Positions 6,474 through 15,233 of a stretch of DNA of 35,010 bases are shown here, piece after piece; the first letter of the stretch is position 1; every line of letters begins with the position of its first letter. The stretch lies in the NCBI RefSeq assembly GCF_001083785.1, contig NZ_LAVL01000086.1:1-35010 (forward strand), read 5' to 3'. Source of the stretch: Nonomuraea sp. SBT364 (GTDB lineage: Bacteria > Actinomycetota > Actinomycetes > Streptosporangiales > Streptosporangiaceae). The notes below the pieces were generated by a model. The model was given only the letters and a program-made list of their open reading frames with translations, made no database searches and had not been told where the DNA came from. The position numbers and the translations under genes were made by a program.

Positions 6474-7448
6474 ATGGGCAGTCTTGACGGGCGCGTCGTC
6501 CTCATCACCGGAGCGGGACGCGGCATCGGGCGGGAGGAGGCGCTGTTCTTCGCCGCCGAAGGCGCCAAGATCGTCGTGAACGACCCGGGGGTCGAGATCG
6601 ACGGCACCGGCGGCGACGCCGGCGTGGCCGCCGGGGTGGCCGAGGAGATCGTCGCGCGCGGCGGTCAGGCCGTCGCCAGCACCGACAGCGTCTCCGACTG
6701 GGAAGGCGCGCGGCGCATGGTCGCCACCGCCCTGGACGCCTTCGGCGACCTGCACGTCGTCGTCAACAACGCCGCCATCGAGCGCAACCTCGGCCTGGCC
6801 GACCTGGGCGAGGACGAGTTCGACGACGTCGTCGCGGTGAAACTGAAGGGCACGTTCGCGGTCACCCGGTGGGCGGCCCGCCACTGGCGCGAGCGGCACG
6901 TGGCCGGCGACCGCGTGGACCGGGCCGTGGTCAACACCTCGTCGGGCTCCGGGCTGCTCAACCCGCTGCCCACCCAGGCCGCCTACGCCTCGGCGAACGC
7001 CGGTGTGGCCGCGCTGACCACCGTCGCCGCCCTCGAACTCGGCAGATACGGCGTGCGGGTCAACTGCGTCTCGCCCTCCATGGCCCGCACCCGGCTCACG
7101 CTGGAGGTGCCCGGGGTGGGCGCGGAGCCGCCCGCCGGCGGCTTCGACCCGCTGCACCCTTCCGCGGTCGCGCCCGTCGCCGCGTTCCTGGCCGCGGCCG
7201 ACTGCCCCGTCACCGGGCAGGTGCTCTCCGTCCGGGGCAGTACGGTCACGGTCAACCAGGGCTGGTCACGCGGCCCGTCCGTGCATCAGGCCGGCCCGTG
7301 GACCGTCGCCGGGCTGGCGGCCGAGCTGGGAGGGGTGCCGCTGGAGGACCCGTTCGACAAGCTCGCCCAGGCACTCGGCGGCGCCCTGGGAGTCACCGGA
7401 CGCGATCAGCTCCAGGAGATGATCAACGCCCAGCTGGACCGGCGGTGA
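6474..7448 (+). CDS. SDR family oxidoreductase with altered catalytic lysine
   Basis: A 324-residue short-chain dehydrogenase. The Rossmann nucleotide motif is TGAGRGIG (12-19) and the structural NNAA lies near residue 100. The expected catalytic YxxxK reads YASAN: Tyr171 is present but the lysine is Asn175. Candidate catalytic serines are at 156-159. A C-terminal extension of about 75 residues follows the catalytic domain, as in long SDRs related to the peroxisomal multifunctional beta-oxidation enzymes. Substrate is unknown; hydroxyacyl or steroid oxidation is a guess. Control by the divergent TetR gene is likely. The 3' end overlaps the LuxR-type gene by 26 nt. Confidence 0.85.
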   Translation: MGSLDGRVVLITGAGRGIGREEALFFAAEGAKIVVNDPGVEIDGTGGDAGVAAGVAEEIVARGGQAVASTDSVSDWEGARRMVATALDAFGDLHVVVNNAAIERNLGLADLGEDEFDDVVAVKLKGTFAVTRWAARHWRERHVAGDRVDRAVVNTSSGSGLLNPLPTQAAYASANAGVAALTTVAALELGRYGVRVNCVSPSMARTRLTLEVPGVGAEPPAGGFDPLHPSAVAPVAAFLAAADCPVTGQVLSVRGSTVTVNQGWSRGPSVHQAGPWTVAGLAAELGGVPLEDPFDKLAQALGGALGVTGRDQLQEMINAQLDRR

Positions 7449-10236
7449 TCGGGCTGCGGGCATCGGTCCTCTCGCGCAGGGCGGCGAGCTCCTTGCGCGC
7501 CTCGTCCTCGCGGCCGGGGATGAGGAGGAGGGTGCAGGCGCGCTCGTAGCGGGCGCCGATGCGCTCCCAGGCTTCGACGGCGGCGGACAGCTCGTCCGGG
7601 TCGTGGTGGAGCCGGCCGGCCGCGCGGGTGAGGCAGGCGGCGGCCCAGTCGTTCTCCCCGGCGGTGTCGGACAGGGCGGCGGCGAGCCGTCCGGCCGCGT
7701 CGGGGTGCCCGGCGGCGACGGCCAGCTCGGCGCCGGCGGCGCGCGCATACGTCCGGTACCAGTCCTGCGGCGGGAAGTCCGCGAAGGCCGCCTCCACCGG
7801 CGCGAGGTCGTCACGGCCCGATCGCAGGGCGGTCCTGGCGTCGACGAACGCGGCGAACGACGCGAGATACCGGGACCGGTGGCCGCCGGCGACCCGTTCC
7901 GCGCGGGCCCGCCACAGCCTGAAGCTGACCTCTTCGCCGAGCAGCCCGTGCGCCAGGGCGATGGCCGCCACCGCCGGTGACAGCCAGGCGAGAGGGCTGT
8001 CCGCCCGCTCGCGGACCTCCCACAGGGCCGGCGCGTGGCGCAGCGCCTCGTCGAGCTCACCGGTGAGGACGAGCGGCGGGATCAGGGTGCTCACCGCGAC
8101 CGGTGACCGGTCCCCGATCAGGTCGTCGGCGCTCGCCAGCCGGGCCGCGCGCAGCGCCGCGGGCAGGTCTCCGGCCGCTACGGCGCAGGACGACGCCATG
8201 TGGAACGCGTCGGTGATCTCCGGAGCGGGGTACGGGACGTCGCGCGGCATCGCGGGAAGCAGGCCGAGGCGTTCGGTGGCGATCCGGTGCGCGTCGCGGA
8301 ACCGCCCGGCGGCGAGTGCGCCGATCCCGGACGCGTCGAGGGCGGCGCAGATCAGCACGGGATCGCCGGTGGCGCGGGCGGCGGCCACCGCGTCGCTTAT
8401 CAGGGACGGCTCCGGGGTGACCTTCTCCTGGCGGGCGTTCCAGACGCGGGCGGCGGCGAGATGGGCGGCCACGAGCGGATCGCGGTGGTCGCCGGCGGCC
8501 GAGGCCCGGTCGAGCAGCTCTCGCAGGCGTTCGTGCGGGATCTCGGTCCCGAACCCGGACGGGTGCCGTTCGGCGGTCGCGACGGCGAACGCGAGCGCGA
8601 CCGCCTCCGCGTTGCCGTCGCCGGCCGCGCGGGAGCTTCGCGCCGAGGCCAGGAGCAGGTCGAAGGCGCGGCCGGTGTCGATGAGGGCGTGCGCGGCGTC
8701 CGCGGCGTCGCGCAGGTCGCGGGCCGCCTCGCCCGGGGTGGGCGCCCGCCGGGCGGCCTCCTCGTGGTGACCGGGCACCTCGCGCAGGAACCTGCGGGCG
8801 TAGGCGAGGTGGGCCAGCGACCGGGCCAGCCGGTGCGGTACGGCGGCGCGGCCGGGCGGCGCGTCGGCCAGGGCCGCCCGCAGGTCGTCGGCGACGGCGT
8901 CGAAGTCCCGGCGCCAATCACCGCCCGGCCCGCTTTCCGGGACGCTTCCCGGGCTGCTGTCCAGGCCGCTCGCCAGGTCGCCTTCCAGGCCCGCGGCCGT
9001 CGCGGCAGCCCACTCCAGGTACTGGTGCCGGACGGCGCCGCCGTCGCCGCCGTCCTCCAGCCGTTCGGCGGCGAAGGCGCGGACCGTGGCCGGCAGCCGC
9101 CACCGGCCCCGCGCGGGACCCGCGACGAGGCTCTTGTCCACCAGCCGCCCGAGCAGGTCGGCGGTGTGGCGGGGATCCGCCGCGACGGCGGTGGCCGCCG
9201 CGAGGTCGAAGGCGCCGGCGAATGTCGAGAGGCGCCGGAACAGCGCCTGCTCGTCGCCGGTCAGCAGGTCGTGGCTCCAGGCGAGCACCGCGCGCAACGA
9301 CCGGTGCCGTTCCACCGGCCCGCGCCCGCCGGTCAGCAGCCGCAGGACGTCGTCCAGGGCGGACAGGAGCCCCGCCACCCCCAGCGACGCGCTGCGCGCC
9401 GCCGCCATCTCGATGGCCAGCGGCATCCCGTCGAGCCGGCGGCACAGCTCGGTGACGTCGGCGCGGGCGGCGGCGAAGCCGGGGTCGGCCGCGGCGGCCC
9501 GGTCGAGGAAGAGCCGTTCGGCGTCGGAGCCGAGCGGGAGCGGCGGGACGGGGACCGTCTGCTCGCCCGGCACGCCCAGCGGCTCCCGGCTGGTGGCCAG
9601 GACGGTCACGGTGGCACAGCCGGACAGCAGCCGTTCGGTGAAGGCGGCGACGGCGTCCACCAGATGCTCGCAGTTGTCCAGGACGAGCAGCGACCGGCCG
9701 CGGCCGAGATGCCGGGCGACCGCGTCCTCCAGCGTCTGGCCGGGCCGTTCGGTCACGCCGAGTGCGGACGCCACCGCCTGCGCGACGAACCCGTCACGCA
9801 CCGGCACGAGGTCCACGAACGCGCCGCCCAGCGGGAACGAGGGCGCGGCCGCCTCGGCCACCGCGACCGCGAGGCGGGTCTTGCCGATCCCGCCCGTGCC
9901 CAGCAGGGTCACCAGCCGGGCCTTCCCGAGCAGGCCGAGGGCGAGATCCCGCTCGGCGGCGCGGCCGAAGAACGCCGTGCGCGGGGAGGGCAGGCCGGTC
10001 AGGTGGCCGGGCGGCGGTGACCGCCGCAGCGCCTCGTCGGCGAGGGCCCACCTGTCGGCGACGCCGTACTTGCGCAGTAACGATGAGATGTGGCTTTCGA
10101 CCGTACGGACGGAGATGTTCAGCCGCCCGCTGATCTGGGCGTTGGACAGGCGCGCGCCGAGCGCCGCGAGGACCTCCGCCTCGCGTTGCGAGATGTCGAT
10201 CGGCCGCCCGTAGGTCACCACGCAAGTCTGACCCAT
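7423..10236 (-). CDS. LuxR-type HTH / NB-ARC-like ATPase regulator
   Basis: About 937 residues from ATG 10236; a GTG pair slightly downstream is an alternative start and an ATG at 10374 seems too far upstream. A LuxR/GerE helix-turn-helix is at the N-terminus (about 14-63, ISQREAEVLAALGARLSNAQ...VESHISSLLRKYGV). A STAND-type ATPase follows with Walker A GTGGIGKT (113-120) and Walker B SLLVLDNCEHL (near 185). The C-terminal half is an Ala/Arg-rich helical, TPR-like sensor region. Typical LAL regulators carry the HTH at the C-terminus, so the order is reversed here. It is probably an ATP-dependent transcription activator with unknown targets. It overlaps the convergent SDR gene by 26 nt. Confidence 0.85.
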   Translation of the reverse strand: MGQTCVVTYGRPIDISQREAEVLAALGARLSNAQISGRLNISVRTVESHISSLLRKYGVADRWALADEALRRSPPPGHLTGLPSPRTAFFGRAAERDLALGLLGKARLVTLLGTGGIGKTRLAVAVAEAAAPSFPLGGAFVDLVPVRDGFVAQAVASALGVTERPGQTLEDAVARHLGRGRSLLVLDNCEHLVDAVAAFTERLLSGCATVTVLATSREPLGVPGEQTVPVPPLPLGSDAERLFLDRAAAADPGFAAARADVTELCRRLDGMPLAIEMAAARSASLGVAGLLSALDDVLRLLTGGRGPVERHRSLRAVLAWSHDLLTGDEQALFRRLSTFAGAFDLAAATAVAADPRHTADLLGRLVDKSLVAGPARGRWRLPATVRAFAAERLEDGGDGGAVRHQYLEWAAATAAGLEGDLASGLDSSPGSVPESGPGGDWRRDFDAVADDLRAALADAPPGRAAVPHRLARSLAHLAYARRFLREVPGHHEEAARRAPTPGEAARDLRDAADAAHALIDTGRAFDLLLASARSSRAAGDGNAEAVALAFAVATAERHPSGFGTEIPHERLRELLDRASAAGDHRDPLVAAHLAAARVWNARQEKVTPEPSLISDAVAAARATGDPVLICAALDASGIGALAAGRFRDAHRIATERLGLLPAMPRDVPYPAPEITDAFHMASSCAVAAGDLPAALRAARLASADDLIGDRSPVAVSTLIPPLVLTGELDEALRHAPALWEVRERADSPLAWLSPAVAAIALAHGLLGEEVSFRLWRARAERVAGGHRSRYLASFAAFVDARTALRSGRDDLAPVEAAFADFPPQDWYRTYARAAGAELAVAAGHPDAAGRLAAALSDTAGENDWAAACLTRAAGRLHHDPDELSAAVEAWERIGARYERACTLLLIPGREDEARKELAALRERTDARSPITAGPAGR

Positions 10237-10267
10237 CGGGGACGATTCGGGGCGGCGCCGCGGAGTC

Positions 10268-10331
10268 CCGGCCTCGGCAGGGTGCCCGGCCGCCACGCCT
10301 GCCACAGCGGGCACCGGGCGACCGAGGCCGG
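10268..10331 (-). terminator. Long hairpin downstream of gpmA
   Basis: An outer stem CCGGCCTCGG (10268-10277) with CCGAGGCCGG (10322-10331) and an inner stem GGTGCCCG (10281-10288) with CGGGCACC (10308-10315) form an 18-bp interrupted hairpin. It lies 46 nt after the gpmA stop on the minus strand. No T-run follows. It probably ends the mshA-gpmA transcript, but it could also act as a leader structure for the LuxR-type gene. Confidence 0.5.
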
Positions 10332-10377
10332 CATGGACGAACCGTGGCGAGGGACCGGCTGGCCCCTCGCGCAACGG

Positions 10378-11121
10378 TCAGCGGCCCTGGTTGGCCACGG
10401 CCTCGATGGCGGCCTTGGCGGCGTCCGGGTCCAGGTACTCGCCGCCGCGCCGCAGCGGGCGGAACTCGGCGTCGAGTTCGTAGCGCAGCGGGATGCCCGT
10501 GGGGATGTTCAGCCCGGCGATCTCCTCGTCGCCGATGCCGTCGAGGTGCTTGACCAGCGCCCGCAGCGAGTTGCCGTGCGCCGCCACCAGGACGGTCCGG
10601 CCCGCCGACAGGTCGGGCACGATCGCGTCGTACCAGTAGGGCAGCATCCGGTCCACGACGTCCTTGAGGCACTCGGTGCGCGGCAGCAGCTCGGGCGGCA
10701 GCAGCGCGTAACGCCGGTCGCCGGCCTGCGAGTATTCGTCGTCGTCGGCGATGGGCGGCGGGGGCGTGTCGTAGGAGCGGCGCCACAGCATGAACTGCTC
10801 GTCGCCGAACTCCTCCCGCGTCTGGGCCTTGTTCTTGCCCTGGAGGGCGCCGTAGTGGCGCTCGTTGAGCCGCCAGGAGCGCTTGACCGGGAGCCAGAGG
10901 AGATCGGCCTCGCCGAGTGCGTACTGGGCCGTCTGGATGGCCCTCGTCAGCAGGCTCGTGTGGACGACGTCGGGGTAGACGCCGGCCTCGGTGAGGAGTT
11001 TGCCGCCCCGGCGGGCCTCGTCCTCGCCCTTCGCCGACAGGGACACGTCCACCCAGCCGGTGAACAGACCCTTCGCGTTCCAGTCGCTTTCGCCATGCCG
11101 TAGCAGCACCAATGTCGCCAT
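10378..11121 (-). CDS. gpmA: 2,3-bisphosphoglycerate-dependent phosphoglycerate mutase
   Basis: A 247-residue glycolytic and gluconeogenic enzyme interconverting 3- and 2-phosphoglycerate through a phosphohistidine. Motifs seen: RHGESDWN (catalytic His9 region), GLFTGWVDV, ERHYGALQG and the second histidine in AAHGNSLRALVKHLDG. Length is standard for the dPGM family. It is the last gene of an apparent four-gene minus-strand operon starting at mshA; only 10 nt separate its ATG from the preceding methyltransferase stop. In M. tuberculosis gpm1 lies between mshA and senX3, as I recall, so this part of the order is conserved. Confidence 0.96.
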   Translation of the reverse strand: MATLVLLRHGESDWNAKGLFTGWVDVSLSAKGEDEARRGGKLLTEAGVYPDVVHTSLLTRAIQTAQYALGEADLLWLPVKRSWRLNERHYGALQGKNKAQTREEFGDEQFMLWRRSYDTPPPPIADDDEYSQAGDRRYALLPPELLPRTECLKDVVDRMLPYWYDAIVPDLSAGRTVLVAAHGNSLRALVKHLDGIGDEEIAGLNIPTGIPLRYELDAEFRPLRRGGEYLDPDAAKAAIEAVANQGR

Positions 11122-11131
11122 GCGGTCAATC

Positions 11132-11824
11132 CTATGGTTTGCGGGCCACCCCGCAGAGAAAGTGGGGCGTGGGCGGCCGGACGAGGTCCTCGGGGCGCCA
11201 CTCGGGCACGGTCACGACGCCGGGCGGCAGCAGGTCGAGGCCGTCGAACAGGGGACGCGGGTCGGTGGTGCCGTCGGTCACGTGCGACAGGACGAGGTGG
11301 CTGCCGGGGGCGAGGGGCGCCATCAGCTCGGCGATGAGCGGCTGGGGGTCGTCGGCGACGTAGTGGGCGATGGCGAGCAGCAGGACGGCGACGGGCCGGT
11401 CGAGGTCGAGGTGCTCGCCGACGGCCGGGTTGCCCAGGATGTCGGCTGGTTTGCGCAGGTCGCCGCATACGGCGAGGGCTTCGGGGACGTCGTCGAGCAG
11501 GGTGCGGGCGTGGCTGACGACCTGGGAGTCGGAGTCGACGTACACGGTGGTGCGACCGGGGAGGACCTGGTGGACGCTGCGGCAGGTGGGCAGGCCGGAG
11601 CCGATGTCGAGGAACTGGCCGATGCCCTGGTCGGAGAGGGCGCGGACGGCCCGGCCGAGGAAGGCGCGGTTGGCCCGGGCGTCCTCGCGGATGCCCGGCA
11701 CGAGGTCGAGGACGTGGGCGGCCGCCTCACGGTCGACGGCGTAGTTGTCGCGGCCGCCCAGGAAGTAGTCGTACATGCGCGCGACGTGCGGGACGTGCGG
11801 CTCCCAACCTCCTGTGTCACTCAC
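11132..11824 (-). CDS. SAM-dependent methyltransferase, DUF574 family (shortened)
   Basis: About 230 residues from GTG 11824, 11 nt after the ybjN-like stop. The DUF574 (Methyltransf_19) hallmark ARMYDYFLGGRDNYAVDR is at 15-32, with the SAM-binding motif FLDIGSGLPT and acidic loop VYVDSD. Family members have about 265 residues as I recall. Here VLSHVTDGTTDPRPLFDGLDLL joins what is usually separated by a helical segment of roughly 25-30 residues, so the acceptor-side helix appears deleted in frame. These actinobacterial enzymes are numerous and their substrates are largely unknown. It is inserted in an otherwise conserved mshA-ybjN-gpmA cluster. Confidence 0.85.
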   Translation of the reverse strand: MSDTGGWEPHVPHVARMYDYFLGGRDNYAVDREAAAHVLDLVPGIREDARANRAFLGRAVRALSDQGIGQFLDIGSGLPTCRSVHQVLPGRTTVYVDSDSQVVSHARTLLDDVPEALAVCGDLRKPADILGNPAVGEHLDLDRPVAVLLLAIAHYVADDPQPLIAELMAPLAPGSHLVLSHVTDGTTDPRPLFDGLDLLPPGVVTVPEWRPEDLVRPPTPHFLCGVARKP

Positions 11825-11835
11825 GCCCCAGGATC

Positions 11836-12318
11836 TTACGCGCGTTCGGGGTCGGCGAACCGGGCGAACGCCTGCAGATTGGCCAGCGATTCGCCGCGTT
11901 TGGCGCGCCATTCCCACTCGCGCCTGATCGAGGAGGCGAAGCCCAGCTCCAGTGCCCTGTCGAACCAGTCGTCGGCGTAGGTGAGCACGCAGCCGAGCAG
12001 GCGGTCGACCTCGTCCGCGGTGATCGCGGCGAGCGGCAGGCGGCCGACGAGATAGACGTCGCCGACGGGGTCGACGGAGAAGTGGACGCCGTACATGGTG
12101 CCGTTCTTGCCGAGCAGCCACTTGTAGAACTCGGCGTGGTTCTCGTCGGGCCGGCGGCAGAAGAACGCCTCCACGTGCAGCACCCGGTCGCCGACGATGA
12201 GCCAGGTCATGGTGGCGAGCTTGTGCTGTCCGGGCAGTTTGACCAGGAACGCTCCGGGCCGCGGCTCGTCGTAGGTGACGTCCGCGGCCTTGAGCGCGGC
12301 TTCGACAACGTCGCGCAT
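11836..12318 (-). CDS. YbjN domain-containing protein (Rv0487-like)
   Basis: A 160-residue protein of the YbjN/T3SS-chaperone-like fold. It starts MRDVVEAALKAADVTYDEPRPG and contains the core LPGQHKLATMTWLIVGDRVLHVEAFFCRRPDENH and RLPLAAITADEVDRLLG. The ATG at 12318 lies 10 nt after the mshA stop; longer in-frame extensions would run into mshA. Actinobacterial members sit next to mshA (Rv0487 beside Rv0486 in M. tuberculosis, from memory). Function is unknown. The fold suggests a chaperone-like or partner-binding role, conceivably linked to mycothiol synthesis. Translation is likely coupled to mshA. Confidence 0.88.
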   Translation of the reverse strand: MRDVVEAALKAADVTYDEPRPGAFLVKLPGQHKLATMTWLIVGDRVLHVEAFFCRRPDENHAEFYKWLLGKNGTMYGVHFSVDPVGDVYLVGRLPLAAITADEVDRLLGCVLTYADDWFDRALELGFASSIRREWEWRAKRGESLANLQAFARFADPERA

Positions 12319-12328
12319 GCCGTACACC

Positions 12329-13606
12329 CTATGAGTTGACCGCCACCGGCACCCGGTGCAGGTTGGCGATGGCGGCGGCGTAGACCTCGGTGAGGCGGGA
12401 GGCGGTGGCCTGCCAGCCGAAGGCGGCGGCATGCGCGCGGGCGCCGGCGGACAGCACCTCGCGCCAGCGGGGCTCGGTGACCAGGCGGCGCAGCGCGCCG
12501 GCCCATTCGTGCGGGTCGTGGCCGTTGACGAGCAGGCCGGAGACGCCGTCGCGGACGGCGGTGCGCAGGCCGCCCACGGCGGCGGCGACGACCGGGGTGC
12601 CGCACGCCTGCGACTCCAGGGCGACCAGGCCGAACGACTCGCTGTGCGAGGGCACCACGGTGGCGTCGGCGGCGCGGTACCAGTCGGCGAGCTCGTGCTG
12701 CGGCGCGGGCGGCACCAGCCGGACCACGTCGGCGATGCCGAGCTCGGCGGCCAGGTCGGTGAGCAGGGACGGCCTGGCCAGGCCGTTGCCCGAGGGGCCG
12801 CCGACGCAGGCGACGACGAGCCGGCCGCGCAGCGAGGGGTCGTCGATGAGCATCCGGGAGGCCGCGCGCAGCAGCACGTCGGGGGCCTTCAGCGGCTGGA
12901 TGCGCCCCACGAACAGCAGCACGTGCGCGTCCTGGGGCAGGCCGAGCCGGTGCCGGGCGGCGGCCTGCGAGGCGGGCTGGAAGACGGTGAGGTCGACGCC
13001 GGGGTTCACCACGGCGACGCGCTCGCGGGGCGCGCCGTACAGCTCCATGAGCTCGTGGGCCTCGTCGGCGGTGTTGGCGACCAGGCGGTCGGCGATCCCC
13101 ACGACCTGTTCCTCGCCGACCACGCGGGCGGGCGGCTCGGGCTTGTCGTCCTCGGCCAGGAACCGGTTCTTGACCTTGGCCATGGTGTGCATGGTGTGCA
13201 CGAGCGGCACGCCCCAGCGTTCCTTGGCCAGCCAGCCGACCTGGCCGGACAGCCAGTAGTGCGAGTGGATGACGTCGTAGCGGCCCGGCTCGTACATGGC
13301 CTCGGTGCGCAGCACCTCCGACAGGAACGCGCACAGCTGGCCGGGCAGGTCGGCCCGGTCCATCTCCTCGTACGGCCCGGCGGTCAGGTGGCGGACCAGG
13401 ATGCCGGGTTCTAGCTCGGCGACCGGTGGCAGGTCTCTCGCCGTGGCGCGGGTGAAGATCTCCACCTCGACGCCCAGGCGGGCCAGTTTCCTGGCCGACT
13501 CCACGATGTACACGTTCATCCCACCGGCGTCGCCCGTTCCGGGCTGGTCCAGCGGGGACGTGTGCATGCTGATGGTCGCGACCCGGTTGACCCGTCGTCG
13601 CCTCAC
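12329..13606 (-). CDS. mshA: D-inositol-3-phosphate glycosyltransferase (mycothiol)
   Basis: MshA makes GlcNAc-inositol phosphate from UDP-GlcNAc and inositol 3-phosphate, the first step of mycothiol biosynthesis. It is a 425-residue GT-B family 4 enzyme. The N-terminal motif is SMHTSPLDQPGTGDAGGMN, followed by VIHSHYWLSG and the MHTMAKVKN loop. The donor-site motifs are VGRIQPLKAPD and PSHSESFGLVALESQACG, the latter with the EX7E signature. The GTG at 13606 has GGAGG nine bases upstream and gives the family N-terminus; the frame stays open further upstream but runs antisense to the SDR gene. It is the first gene of the operon running to gpmA. Confidence 0.96.
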   Translation of the reverse strand: MRRRRVNRVATISMHTSPLDQPGTGDAGGMNVYIVESARKLARLGVEVEIFTRATARDLPPVAELEPGILVRHLTAGPYEEMDRADLPGQLCAFLSEVLRTEAMYEPGRYDVIHSHYWLSGQVGWLAKERWGVPLVHTMHTMAKVKNRFLAEDDKPEPPARVVGEEQVVGIADRLVANTADEAHELMELYGAPRERVAVVNPGVDLTVFQPASQAAARHRLGLPQDAHVLLFVGRIQPLKAPDVLLRAASRMLIDDPSLRGRLVVACVGGPSGNGLARPSLLTDLAAELGIADVVRLVPPAPQHELADWYRAADATVVPSHSESFGLVALESQACGTPVVAAAVGGLRTAVRDGVSGLLVNGHDPHEWAGALRRLVTEPRWREVLSAGARAHAAAFGWQATASRLTEVYAAAIANLHRVPVAVNS

Positions 13607-13711
13607 CCGACACCACCTCCAAGCGAAGTACAACTGTGCAGATCTTTGCGACATTCCCGACAAGGGGTTACGCCGGGGGGTGTCATCGCACGGACTGGCA
13701 GGATGTGGGCC

Positions 13712-14455
13712 ATGAAGAGAACGGCTGTGGTGACCGGCGCGAGCAGCGGGATCGGCGAGGCGACCGCCCGCCGGCTGGCCGCCGAGGGGTACGACGTGGT
13801 GGCGGGCGCGCGCAGACGGGACCGGCTCGACGCGCTGGCCGCCGGTACGCCCGGGATCACGCCTGTCACGCTCGACGTCACCTCCCAGGAATCGGTGAAC
13901 GCGCTGGCGGCCTCGCTCGGCCGCTGCGACGTGCTGGTCAACAACGCCGGAGGCGCGCTCGGGCTGGAGTCGGTGGCCGACGGCCGGCTTGATGACTGGC
14001 AGCGGATGTACGACACCAACGTGCTCGGCTCCCTTCGCCTGACCCAGGCGCTGCTGCCCAAACTCGTCGAGTCCGGCGACGGGGTGCTGGTCATGCTGAC
14101 CTCGACGGCCGGGCTGGTCTCGTACGAGGGCGGCGGCGGCTACTGCGCGGCCAAGCACGCGCAGACCTCGATGACCGAGACGCTCCGGCTCGAACTGGTC
14201 GGGCAGCCGGTCCGGGTGGTCGAGATCGCGCCGGGCATGGTGAAGAGCGAGGGGTTCGCGGTGACCCGGTTCCGCGGCGACGAGTCGGCCGCCGCCAAGG
14301 TGTACGAGGGCGTGCCCGGCCCGCTGAGCGCCGACGACGTGGCCGACGCGATCGCCTGGTGCGTCACCCGGCCCGCGCACGTCAACGTCGACCGCCTGGT
14401 CATCCGGCCCCGCGCCCAGGCCGCCCAGCACCGGGTGCACCGCGTCAGTGGCTAG
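13712..14455 (+). CDS. SDR family oxidoreductase (Rv0484c-like)
   Basis: A 247-residue classical short-chain dehydrogenase. TGASSGIG lies near the N-terminus, followed by NNAGG, the catalytic serine in MLTSTAG, and a YCAAKHA sequence providing the YxxxK dyad. PGMVKSEGF follows the active site. It resembles the serine 3-dehydrogenase/YdfG-like group that oxidises hydroxy acids, but the substrate cannot be read. ATG 13712 is used; ATG 13703 would add three residues. It is divergent from mshA with a 105-bp gap, a position matching Rv0484c near mshA in mycobacteria from memory. It overlaps the following methyltransferase by 8 nt. Confidence 0.9.
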   Translation: MKRTAVVTGASSGIGEATARRLAAEGYDVVAGARRRDRLDALAAGTPGITPVTLDVTSQESVNALAASLGRCDVLVNNAGGALGLESVADGRLDDWQRMYDTNVLGSLRLTQALLPKLVESGDGVLVMLTSTAGLVSYEGGGGYCAAKHAQTSMTETLRLELVGQPVRVVEIAPGMVKSEGFAVTRFRGDESAAAKVYEGVPGPLSADDVADAIAWCVTRPAHVNVDRLVIRPRAQAAQHRVHRVSG

Positions 14456-15233
14456 ACCGGTCGGCGCGATCACCCGGGGCACGACCGGGCACAACCGGCT
14501 GCGCCGCGCCGACCGCTGGACCGCCGCCGTGCACGGCCCGCTGCTGCGCCGCGTGCCCCGGCCGCTGGTGGTGGACCTCGGCTACGGCGCGTCGCACACG
14601 ACGACGCTGGAGCTGTTCACCCGGCTGCGCCGGGTCACGCCGGACGTGGAGGTCGTCGGCGTCGAGATCGACCCGGCCCGCGTCGCGCTGGCCAGGCCCT
14701 ACGAGCGGGAGGGGCTGAGCTTCCGGCTCGGCGGCTTCGAGCTGCCGGTCGCGCGCCCGCCCACGCTCGTCCGGGCCTTCAACGTGCTGCGGCAGTACGG
14801 CGAGGCCGAGGCGTGGCGCTACTGGGAGCTGCTGCGCGGAAAGCTGGCGCCGGGCGGCGTCCTGGTGGAGGGCACCTGCTCGGAGAGCGGCCACCGGGCC
14901 GTCTGGGTGGGGCTCGACCGTGACGGGCCGCGCACCCTCACCTTCTCCGCGCGGTTCGACGCCTTCGAACGGCCCTCCGACCTGGCCGACCGGCTGCCGA
15001 AGACGCTGATCCACCGGAACGTGCCCGGTGAGCGGATCCACACCTTCCTGCGGGACTTCGACCACGCCTGGGCGGTGAGCGCCCCCTATGGGGCGCACGG
15101 GCTGCGGCAGCGCTGGCTCGCCGCCGTCGGCGTGCTGGCGGGCTCGTGGCCGATCCCCCGGCACCCGCCGCTGGGCGGCCGGGCCCGCTGGCGGCTCGGC
15201 GAGGTGACGCTGCCGTGGGCGGCTATCGGCTGA
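14448..15233 (+). CDS. Class I SAM-dependent methyltransferase
   Basis: A 261-residue protein with a Rossmann-type SAM site: motif I VVDLGYGASHTT, acidic ribose contact VGVEIDPARV, and a hydrophobic strand RAFNVLRQYGEAEAW where motif IV is expected. A late segment reads LAPGGVLVEGTCSE. The start is GTG 14448, overlapping the SDR stop by 8 nt, so the pair is probably one translationally coupled unit. The acceptor is unknown; no RNA- or DNA-specific catalytic motif is visible. Its end overlaps the convergent macrodomain gene by 11 nt. Confidence 0.85.
   Translation: MARPVGAITRGTTGHNRLRRADRWTAAVHGPLLRRVPRPLVVDLGYGASHTTTLELFTRLRRVTPDVEVVGVEIDPARVALARPYEREGLSFRLGGFELPVARPPTLVRAFNVLRQYGEAEAWRYWELLRGKLAPGGVLVEGTCSESGHRAVWVGLDRDGPRTLTFSARFDAFERPSDLADRLPKTLIHRNVPGERIHTFLRDFDHAWAVSAPYGAHGLRQRWLAAVGVLAGSWPIPRHPPLGGRARWRLGEVTLPWAAIG

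Noticed and set aside
8200..10020. A 606-codon plus-strand frame opposite the LuxR-type ATPase gene
   Set aside because: Low-complexity Gly/Arg/Ala shadow; the opposite strand has HTH and ATPase motifs.
13607..14494. Upstream extension of the mshA frame
   Set aside because: The extension is antisense to a clear SDR gene and precedes the family N-terminus; GTG 13606 has a good ribosome site.
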